From Anas platyrhynchos (Eukaryota; Chordata; Aves; Anseriformes; Anatidae): a DNA stretch of 64,000 nucleotides. A program made the translations under genes and the position numbers. Position 1 is the first letter of the stretch. Every line of letters starts with the position of its first letter. Of the stretch, positions 27,020 to 35,526 are shown piece by piece. The notes below the pieces were generated by a model. It saw only the letters and a list, made by a program, of their open reading frames with translations. It searched no databases and was not told where the DNA came from. Location of the stretch: contig NC_092597.1 in the NCBI RefSeq assembly GCF_047663525.1, positions 17,258,501 through 17,322,500 of the forward strand, read 5' to 3'.

Positions 27020-27220
27020 CTGGATCTTCTTGTGCAGCAGGTGCTTGGCCAGGCTCTTGAGTGAGGCGCTGGCCTTGAGGGGCAGCCCTGCCTTCTGGTT
27101 CAGCAGCGGGATCCGGCTGGTGTCTCGGGTCCTTTCTTTGGGGTGGAAATACTTGAGGGCCTGGAAGTCATTGTGGATGGCGTGTCCCACCACGATCTTG
27201 TCTTTCAAGATCTTCAGGAT
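27020..27220 (-). CDS. AEN: AEN, middle coding exon (residues 203-269)
   Basis: This 201-bp, phase-0 exon is flanked by a CCAG acceptor and a CAG|GTGAGC donor. It encodes [27 protein letters not shown], whose D220 is the second-motif aspartate of DEDDh exonucleases, and ends with LLHKKIQ, the stretch that precedes the HSSVEDA motif in AEN and ISG20. The neighbouring introns are 268 and 291 bp. Frame, phase and motif order agree with the exons on both sides. Confidence 0.95.
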
Positions 27221-27511
27221 CTGGAAGCGTCATGGGGGGGGGGGTTAAACACACAAAACCTCAGTCAGGTATAAAATATAGATATAAAATATAATTGGGA
27301 TTAGTTCAGTTCCTTCACTGGGAGTGCTTTGGGATCCCAGAGCTGAGCAGCAATGGGCCTGGTGTATTTGTCCTATAAATTAGACTGGTTTTACTCTGCA
27401 ACTCCACACCACCCAACACCCTTCCCCTCCCCTTTTCGCCAACACACCGTGACCACGCACCCTCCCCAAGCTCATTTTTTGGCCACTGTAGGACCCCCCC
27501 CCATGGCTCAC

Positions 27512-28119
27512 CTCGGCCTGGGCGGCCCTGAAGGGGATGGCGTTCCTCAGGTGCCCCTTGGTGACGCCGCTCCAGCGCGTGCGGTAGTCGACGACGGGCA
27601 GCTGGGGCCGCACGTACTTGTCGTAGATGACGTCCCCGTGGTAGCCCACCACGCTGCAGCGCGCCAGCTCGCTCTGCCGCCCCCGCGGGCCCGTGCCCAC
27701 CATCTCGCAGTCGATGGCCACGTATTTGGTGGGGCGCAGGGGGGGCACCCCCGTGGGGGTGTCGGTGCCGGTGGCGTCCTCGGCGGTGCCATTTGGGGAC
27801 GTGGCAGTGCCATTTGGGGTCTTGGCGGGGCCATTTAGGGACCTGGTGGTGCCATTTAGGGTCTTGGTGAGGCCATTTAAGGTCTTGGCGGTGCCATTTG
27901 GGGTCTTGGGCACCTTCCCGCAGCTTGGGGAGGTCTCGGGGAGCCCCCGGGGGGGTCTCAGCAGCCCCCTGTGCTCCAGCAGGGCCCGGCGCTCCAGGTA
28001 GCGCTGGTGCCTGCGGCTCCGCTTCTTGCTGCCGGGGGGGCCCTGGGCACCCTTGGGGGCGGGTGGGGGGGCTCTGGGGGGCGGCAGCGGCACCATCTGC
28101 CCCTTGCCCGGAGGCATGC
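27512..28119 (-). CDS. AEN: AEN (apoptosis-enhancing nuclease, ISG20L1), first coding exon
   Basis: AEN is a p53-induced 3'-5' exonuclease of the DEDDh/ISG20 group that acts in nucleolus and nucleus during apoptosis (known for the family). With the two exons to its left, this exon gives a 336-aa protein, close to the human length of about 325. The ATG at 28,117 lies 2 nt after a TTACAG acceptor; a second Met (residue 8) is a possible alternative start. Residues 1-30 are proline-rich. Residues 31-53 ([20 protein letters not shown]) match the basic, nucleolar-signal-like segment of human AEN. Residues 71-112 are six copies of a 7-residue repeat, and residues 132-139 hold the first catalytic motif, YVAIDCEM (D136, E138). 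The exon ends at GAG|GTGAGC in phase 0. The repeat-bearing linker is the odd part; the nuclease core looks intact. Confidence 0.95.
27784..27909 (-). repeat. AEN: In-frame 21-bp coding minisatellite in AEN
   Basis: Six tandem 21-bp units inside the first AEN coding exon encode heptads of the form [35 protein letters not shown] and TSPNGTA. The unit length is a multiple of three, so copy-number change would keep the frame. It lies in the linker between the basic N-terminal segment and the nuclease domain, where mammalian AEN has unrelated low-complexity sequence. Confidence 0.95.
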
Positions 28120-28465
28120 CTGTAAGGGGGGGATATAAAGGGGGGGGTCAGTGAGCGCCCAGCAGCCCCCCCACACCCCAAATCCCCCCCCCCCAATCCC
28201 ATACAGGCCGTGCGGGCAGGGGGTGGCGGCCACCGCCCGAAGCCCCCAGCCCCATTACCGACCCCAATGTGCCCCCCCTTAAAAAAATGCCCCCCCCCAA
28301 AAAAAAATTGCCCCCCCAAAAAACAATTTGCCCACCCAAAGAAACAACCTGCCCCCCCAGGACCCTGTCTGCCCACTGCCCGGCCCCATACCCCTGCCCC
28401 ATACCCCTGCCCCCCCCCCATATACCCGGCCCCATACCCGGCCCCATTGCCCCCCCCCCTCACCC
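28120..28465 (-). other. AEN intron 1 with long G-tracts on the transcribed-sense strand
   Basis: The plus strand holds many runs of 5-10 C separated by A-rich spacers and CATACCCCTGCCCC-like words between about 28,185 and 28,460. The AEN pre-mRNA therefore carries the matching G-runs. The intron's 3' end is the TTACAG acceptor at 28,120-28,125. The 5' donor is uncertain; GTGGGT or GTGAGG near 28,458-28,467 are candidates. Confidence 0.6.
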
Positions 28466-28629
28466 ACCGCCTCCCCACGTGTCCGGCCCGGAAGGCGCCG
28501 CGCTCACATGCCCGGGCAAGTCCTGCGCTGGCCACGCCCCTCTGCGCTCCCATTGGCTGACAGGGAGGGGTGATTTGCATGCGGGGGGCGGGGCCGGTGA
28601 CGTCAGGCGCGCCGGGGCGGTGCTGCGGG
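28466..28629 (-). promoter_or_regulatory. AEN: AEN promoter and probable noncoding exon 1
   Basis: A CpG-rich segment upstream of the first coding exon on the minus strand. It contains a CCAAT box (ATTGG, 28,552-28,556), an octamer ATTTGCAT (28,573-28,580), a GC box (about 28,583-28,595), a palindromic CRE TGACGTCA (28,598-28,605) and a p53-type element (28,504-28,523). There is no TATA box in a convincing position. The order of motifs places transcription start roughly at 28,480-28,540, with a short untranslated first exon ending near 28,466. The exact start is not visible. Confidence 0.6.
28504..28523. promoter_or_regulatory. p53-type response element
   Basis: Two abutting decamers, TCACATGCCC and GGGCAAGTCC, fit the p53 consensus RRRCWWGYYY with zero spacer. 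The second is a perfect half-site and the first has two mismatches outside the CWWG core. AEN is a known direct p53 target in mammals, so the location is functionally sensible. Confidence 0.55.
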
Positions 28630-29515
28630 CGCCCTGGGTGTAGGGGGACCGGGTATAGGGGGACATGGGTTTAGGGTGACCCTGTTATAGGGTGACCCTG
28701 CTATAGGGCGACCCGGGTATGGGGTGACCCGGGTATGGGGTGTCCTGGGTGTAGGGTGACCTGGGTATGGGGCACCCCAGGTATGGGGCGACCCGGATAT
28801 AGGATGGCCCAGATATAGGGTGATTTGGGTATAAGGGCACCCCAGCTATAGGGTGTCCCAGGTGTAAGGCTTCCTGGCTACAGGGTGATCCAGGTATGGG
28901 GTGTTCCAGTTATAGGGTGAACCAGGTATAGGGTGCCCTGGCTATACGGTATTCTGGCTATAGAATGCCTTGGCTATCAGTCATCCTGGCTATAGGGCGT
29001 CTTGGCTGTCAGGCATCCTGGCTATAGGGTGCCCTGGCTATAGGATGCCCTGGCTATAGGATGCCCTGGCTATAGGGTGCCCTGGCTATAGGGTGCCCTG
29101 GCTATAGGATGCCCTGGCTATAGGGTGCCCTGGCTATAGGGTGCCCTGGCTATCAGTCATCCTGGCTATAGGGTGCCCTGGCTATAGGGTGCCCTGGCTG
29201 TAGGGCGTCCTGGCTGTAGGGTGCCCTGGCTACCAGGCATCCTGGCTATAGAATGCCTTGGATATAAGGTGCCCCAGCTATAGGGTGCCCCAGCTATAGG
29301 GTGCCCCAGCTATAGGGTGGCCCAGGGATGAGGTGTCCCTGGCTGTAGGGTGTCCCGGCTATAGGATGCCCTAGCTATGGGGTGCTGCAGGTATGGAGCA
29401 CCTCGGCTACTGGGCGTCCCATATATACGATGCTCTGGCTGTAGGATGTCCCGGTAATAGGATATCCCAGCTGTAGGATGTCCTGGTTATAGGATGTCCT
29501 GGCTGTAGGATGTCC
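28630..29515. repeat. 16-bp minisatellite upstream of AEN (about 55 units)
   Basis: A tandem array of a 16-bp unit, roughly GGGTGCCCTGGCTATA, fills about 0.89 kb. Three variants lie in order: a GGGTATGGGGTGACCC-like form on the left, the GGGTGCCCTGGCTATA form in the middle (many copies nearly identical at 29,010-29,210), and a TGTAGGATGTCC form on the right. It abuts the AEN promoter, and such arrays are usually length-polymorphic. Confidence 0.97.
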
Positions 29516-31194
29516 ATCTCCGGCTGGGGCAGATGGCACAGGGGGTTTCAGACCATCCCCTCATCGCTCCGCTCCGGAGGCTGACGGAAGCAACACCCAA
29601 GGTGATGAGAAGCGAGGGGCATTGGGCAGGGCCCTGGCCGCGTCCCCGTGTGCCTCCTCGCCGCTGCGGCCGTGCGCCCTAGGGCAGACTGTGACTTGTT
29701 GTGGGATGAGCCATACAACAACAAAATCACTAGTCTTCCACAGGGCGCCCAGCCTCGTCCTGTAGGACCCACGCCGGCTTCTCCGTGATGTAGGGACTCA
29801 GGGCGTGTGTCCCCCGTCCGTGCCCCCAGGAGCTTGCTGGGCCTGGTCAGGAGGAGATTCGAGTCACCCTACAAATTATATTTTTCCTCCCCAAACCCTC
29901 GGGGCTGGGCGATGGAGGTGGCTGCTGGCACCTCCCCTGGATCCCTCTCTGCTCCGGCAGCTTCCTTCCCAAACCCCACATTTCTCCCCCATGCCAGGCG
30001 CGAGGATGGAAGTGGGAAAAAAGTCAAAATGGCTTTAAAGGGGTCGACGTGAGGGCTGTGAGCTCCTCTCATCCCGCTAAGCTCTGAGCTCGGGGTCACC
30101 AGCAGGGACATCTCACGGCGCAAAAGGGGGCTGCTTCTGCTGGGGGGGGGGGGGAGAAACAAAGGGCACCGAGGGGGTTGTGCTGGGAAAGAGGTGCAAA
30201 AAAAGACCAGCGGATATGGGGGCAAATATAGGGCACTGCGGGAATCGGGGTCAGGGCCTGCAAACAGCGTGCGGGTGCGAGGGAGGTGTTGGGTGGGAGC
30301 TTTGTGGGATAAAGGCGAAGCAAAGCGAGGTGCCGCTCTATGCAGCCGTCCTCAGCCCCAGCCCCGTCCCTGTCCCCGTCCCCTGCCCCCAGAGCAGGGA
30401 CCCTGGGGAAGGGCGAGGAGCCCAGTCCCTGCGCTGGGAGGCGGCGGTGGCCAATTAACGCGATCGTGGTGACGAATGCGGATCAGTAATTCCAGGTAAT
30501 GTCCCCCGAGCGCCGCGTTGAGGCAAACAAAGCCGCCCGGCCCGGCCAGGACCCCCGCCAGCAGCAGCAGCCCGGCCCTGCTGTGCCTCCGAAATGCCTC
30601 ATTTCCTGCTGCCAGCCGCTCCGTCCCCATTAACCTGTTCTGTTCCCGGCCCTGCGCAGGGGGGACATCACCCCCTGCCCGTGGGGACGGCGGGTGGGGA
30701 AGAGGAGCTCGGGGTCAGGTATCTCGGGGGAGGACGGGGTGATTGGGATGGGAAAGGGCATGAGTTGGTACCCAGGAGGACCTCGTTGGGGGTCTCCAGA
30801 GGGTCTCGGGCAGCTGGGTCCCAAGGAGAGCTTTCCTCACCCCTGCTTTATGCCCTCGGTGCTGTGCATTTCCCACACTGCCTCGTGCAAATCCCCCAAG
30901 AGACCACGTCCCTCCTAGGAAATCCCTCTCAGAAGGCACAAACCCACTGCCCTCCTCCTCCTCCACCACCCCTCGGGCACCTCCTGTCCCCCGTGCCTGC
31001 ACCCCGACCCCTCCATCCCACGCAGACCTCCTCCTCCGCCACATCCCAACGGGTGCCACTGCTTTGGGGACACCTCTGGGGACAAGGAGCACAGGGACGG
31101 GCTGCTTGGGATGGGGACACGAGGCAGACCCTGGGGCAGGAGGCAGAGGGATGCTCCCCCCCCTAACCCCGCTCCTGGCTTCCTGGCTCGCCCC

Positions 31195-31460
31195 CAGGAG
31201 AGCAGCGAGCAATTACGGCCACGCCGAGGCTTCAATTATCGCTCTGTCGCGGCCTGGCTTGACGAGACGTTTTATTGCCAAACTTATTAAAAGTGAAACG
31301 TGCCGTTTCTGCGCGGCAATTTCCTGCCGGCGGCGATAAGCCGGGCTGTGCCCACCGCGTGGGGAGCGGCTGGGTGCACACACGGCCCCGGCGGGGGCGG
31401 CGAGACGGAGAGAGGTCCCAGCTCGTGTTAATTGCCACGGTTAATGAGATCTATTTGGGG
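31195..31460. promoter_or_regulatory. Candidate conserved noncoding element
   Basis: This CpG-containing but AT-punctuated block includes CAATTACGG, CAATTATCG, TTTTATTGCC and TTATTAAAAGTGAAACG within a few dozen bases, with no repeat structure and no credible coding frame. Homeodomain-type cores together with retained CpGs suggest a methylation-free regulatory element. The role is inferred. Confidence 0.35.
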
Positions 31461-32249
31461 CCTCAGTGCTGCCCCTGCGCTCCTAGGGGGGCCTCCGGTG
31501 GCTTCGTGCTCCTGGTGCCAGCAGCGGGGACGGGGTTGGGTCCCCCCTTTTCCACCCTCCCAGCTCTTCCTCCTCCTCCTTCCTCCCCAAAAACACCGAG
31601 TCCCACCCTGCTGGCTGTGCTCCCGGCTGGAAAAGCACCTGCCTGCCCTGAAACCTCCCATTTTCCTCTTGCTTTGCTCAAGGAGCTCCTCCTGGAGGGG
31701 GCACACCACCAAAAATCACCCCTGTGTCACCCAGGGCAGTCCCAGCACCCCTGCTGTGTCCCCCCCAGCCCCTCTCCCTGCGGGCTGCCCTCCCTAAAAA
31801 CCCCTGGCAAACATCCTCTCCTTCTGCCAGAAACAAAATGTCCTCTCTAGGTGTGCTTTTCGCTTTAATTCCACCTTTCCAATATGCTCTGGATGGCAAC
31901 TTCTCTTTAAAACAGAGCAGGTCAAAACAGATTTACAAAAATCCCGATTTTTATTTTTTATATTTATTTTTTATCACCCGGCCGAAGTCATTCATTGAAT
32001 CCGACCTGGGTCCGCCTCACTTTTTTCCAATAACCACCTTGCCAGAAAGGCTCCTCCTGGCTCAGGGAGCAAAGCAAAGCGCACTCCAGGCTCCCCCATC
32101 CCCGGCTGCCACCGTTATGGATATTTTACCCCAATTTGCTCCCCGTGCTGCCATCCCCAGCCAGGGAGACCCCTCCAGGTCCCCCGTCCCTGTCCCCAGC
32201 CCCTTCCCTGCTGCCCGGCTCAGCCTCTCGCTGGGTGAGCTCCCTCCGT

Positions 32250-32480
32250 TGCCAGCCTGGGCCCTCGTTAATTTGTCCTGCGGCGTGTGTCGTGGGCTGA
32301 CGTGTAATTAGAGCTCCTGAAGCCTGTCTCATGCTGTAATTGCCGTGACAGGGGCCACAGCATATCCGCTTGTTAATTAGTAAACCACAATATCCCGGGG
32401 GCTCGTTGAGAGCTGCCTTAATTGTATTTCAGCTGGAACAGAGGGATAATTACCCTGCGCTAGCACTGCCACTTTTTAAT
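32250..32480. promoter_or_regulatory. Candidate conserved noncoding element
   Basis: Several TAATT/ATTAG cores (GTTAATTTG, GTGTAATTAGAG, TGTAATTGCC, TTGTTAATTAG, TTAATTGTATTTC, GATAATTACC) are spaced 30-60 bp apart in otherwise GC-rich DNA. This is an enhancer-like arrangement rather than a simple repeat. The function is inferred from sequence texture only. Confidence 0.35.
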
Positions 32481-33769
32481 TCTTCGATAAATAAATAAAT
32501 AAACACATGAAAGCCCCCAAATGGAGCTCCTCTTCCTCCTCCCCTCGGAGCACGCCGACCTGGGTTGGCTCCATCCTCCGAGGCGATGGTGTCCGAGCTT
32601 CCCCCACGAGGGGCTGGCTGTGTGTGGGCCAGAGGTCTCTGACCAACATTATTTTCCGTGCCAAAATTTGGAGGGATTCGGGCAACGGGATTCCTCAAAA
32701 AAAAAAAAATAAAAAAAAAATAAAAAAATAAAAAAGCATCCCTTCTGTCTGGGCAGGCACCGAGCTGAGGCTGCTGCTCGGGGTGTTGCTGTGTCCCCAG
32801 GCATCTGGTGCAGCCCCGTGTGCTTGTTGGGAAGGCTGTTTGCTGGGAAGCTTCTCCTGCCCGGTGTTTTTTATCCCCAACACGCTTGGAGCACCTCGAG
32901 CAGGACCTCAGCACGCTCGGCAGATCATCTTCTAACCTCCCAGAAGAGGAGACCTGCCTAAAAGCTTTTCCATCCTTCAACCTCCAGGATTTTGGGGAAG
33001 GTTAGCTTGGGAAGCGATGCTAGCCCACGACATCCATCCTTTTTCTTCTGCTTCTCCCCCAGCCGGCACAAAGAGCCCAGCCGCCATCAGCCCTGCGGAT
33101 TCCTGCTGTTCAAAAAAATCCCATAATGGGCAACTGGCCTTCGGGAGACGCTCTGTGAATTGGTTTAAATAACAGGCCTGGCTCTCTCCTGGGAAGCCGC
33201 GTGGAGGTCAGCCTTGAAGAAAAGCTCGGTGCGGCGAGCTCCAAGCATTAGCCAGGAGAAATCACCGAAGCAAAGAGCCTTGAACGTAATTACAGCCTAA
33301 GAGCTACGGTGGGAGCTCAGCGACCTGAGCCCATCTCCCTTGGACTTGGGCGCAATCAACAGATTGACACTGCCGGGTCCTGGCGGCCAATTTTGGGGAG
33401 CCTGAAGGCCGGAGCAGGAGGAGCAGCAGCGCGGGTGCTTGCTCCAAAGGCTGGAGCTGGAAGAGGGTCTCAGATGCCATGAAGAAGCAGGTGGAGGCAA
33501 GCACCGGGATGCTCCGTGCGGAATTGAGGGCTCCTCCGAGGCTGAGCAGGAGGGGACGGAACCCTTTTGAAATTTGTAGGGTTTATCGCTCGGGGATGGG
33601 GGTGGGTAAACCTCTCCTTGGGGCAATCATTGTGCTGTGTGTGCGTGTGCTTGAGTGTGTGCTTGCACGTGGGTGGGCGATGCCATCTCCTCTGCTTGGA
33701 AACCCCTTTGTGTGGCAGGGGATGACAGGAGATGCGCTTGTCCTCAGCACGGGGGCCGGGGGATTTCCC

Positions 33770-34075
33770 CTGCTGGCATCTCAAGCCCGCTCCGTCATAA
33801 AACATGCTTCGAAAAATCCGTATTTGGGGGAAGAGCGACTTTTTCGTCGTTCCACGCGGCGCTGTGTGACTGCAAATAAATAGGAGGGCCCCCTTTGAAA
33901 ACCTCCGAGAATGCCGGGTTGTATTTTTAAACCAATTTCCTTCGACTGTGTCAGGGCCTGTTTTGTGTTTGCTCGACAATTATGTGGCTAATGAGGACAG
34001 CCACAGCTACATTAGGCAGGATTAGGAGGAATAAGGCTACAAATGCTTCAGTGCTTAAGACAACCACTAACTAAT
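33770..34075. promoter_or_regulatory. Candidate conserved noncoding element
   Basis: A non-repetitive block of about 300 bp combines CpG-bearing words (TTTTTCGTCG, CGCGGCGC) with AT-rich words (CATAAAAC, AAATAAATAG, GACAATTATG, GGCTAATGAGG). It has no coding similarity. Conservation is suspected, not shown. Confidence 0.3.
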
Positions 34076-35410
34076 GGGGGGTAGGAGGCCATGCCCCAGG
34101 AGCAGGCGGCTCCCGGCGGGGTTTTGCTGCCGTTTGGAAGGAGCCGGAGCGGGCACGGGGCAGGCTGCCATGGGGTGACGGCCACGAGGCCGTGACGACC
34201 CAGAAATATCAAGATGGAGAGCTCAGCTGCCATCGGAGCACACTTCTCTGCCAGTTCTTGCAGGGCTGGGATGTTGTTGTGCCGGGGTGCAGAGCAACGA
34301 GTCTCATCCTCAATCCCCTCTGCACTCAGAGAGCGTTGTCCAGTGGTGGAGCTGTCGGAGGGACAGCGCTGAACGCTCATCAACCAGCCCAAAAAAATGA
34401 TTTCTGGGATCTTTCCTTCCCTGCCAGCACCATCAGGGATCACAGGCTCTGCAGAAGGGGCTGGGGATCAGCCTGGCCCTTGCTCTTCCTCCACTCTTTC
34501 TCTTCCCATCGTGGCTCATTCTCCAGCTGCTCCTTTTGGTCCCCATGTCAGTGTCGTGGCCCTGCAGTCTGTAGGGCCGTGCACAGCCAAGGAGAGGTGC
34601 CCGCAGCCCATGGGGACCCCACAGGGACCCCAGCCCATGGAGATGCCGGTTCCTGGGATCCCAGCTTGTCCCTACCATGTCCCCAACGAGGCCGCCGTGC
34701 CCACACCTGCAACCCGTGTACCTGGCAGAGGACGGCACGCGTGCTGAGGAGCCTCCCCCCAGCACAGGGACTGAATTGCACTCCGGATGACTAATTTGTG
34801 CCCTAATTGGTGTGGAAACGAACGCCAGAAAGCGCTGGAATACCGAGAATTGAAGCTCTCCATCTTGGCTTCCTTCAGGGAAACGGTCTTAATTAAGAGC
34901 CTGCCTTGCAAAGAGAGATAATTCCCAGCTCCGTGTGGCAATGGGAGCCCCACGGAGCCTGCAGCTGGGAGCAGCACCTCAGCGGGCCTGTGGGCTGGAG
35001 CGAAGCCTTGGCCAGCATGGGCCCCTCCATGCCCAGCACCCCACAGGACACCCCCGTGGCCCTGACGGCTCTTTTAGGGTCCTTCAGCCCCCAAAACCCC
35101 GCTTGTGCTCCCTCACAACCAGCCCCAGCAGCAGGAGAGGCCTCACCACTTGCAGGAGGCCCTTTTGGGGCCGGTGCTGACTCCACCAACAGCGTGGTCA
35201 TACAAACTCCATGCCACCGGGGCCTTTCCCTGGTACATTTTTGTGGGATAAGCAGCTATTTCCCCACTCCCCATGGCCAGCAGCCCCAGAAACCCCCTTC
35301 CCCTTCCTGCCCCACGGCTCACAGAGCTGCCAGCCCCATCTCTGAGCTCGGCTGGCACCATGCGCCCCGGCCCCTTCCCCACGGCCGCAGCTGCTCCCAT
35401 AGAAGTGGCT

Positions 35411-35526
35411 GTTGCCATGGTTTTCCCCAAGAAAACACGGCCCCCCCCGCTCCCCACCGCCTTAACCTTGTGACAGCAGCGACGAGGATGACGTGGAGAA
35501 AGGCCACTCGGCGTAGCCATGGCAAC
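35411..35526. promoter_or_regulatory. Pair of RFX X-box motifs
   Basis: GTAGCCATGGCAAC at 35,513-35,526 is a full palindromic X-box (GTNRCC-NN-RGYAAC). About 90 bp to the left, GTTGCCATGGTTTT at 35,411-35,424 is a strong half-site. RFX factors bind such sites in ciliary and other genes. No gene start is recognised beside them, so they may belong to an enhancer. Confidence 0.5.

Noticed and set aside
27315-28580. 421-codon minus-strand open frame across AEN
   Set aside because: It is in a different frame from the recognised AEN exon, runs through introns and C-rich repeats, and is glycine- and proline-rich as expected from low-complexity GC DNA.
28210-28643. Proline-rich plus-strand open frames opposite AEN intron 1
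   Set aside because: They are translations of the C-run repeat and have no independent support.
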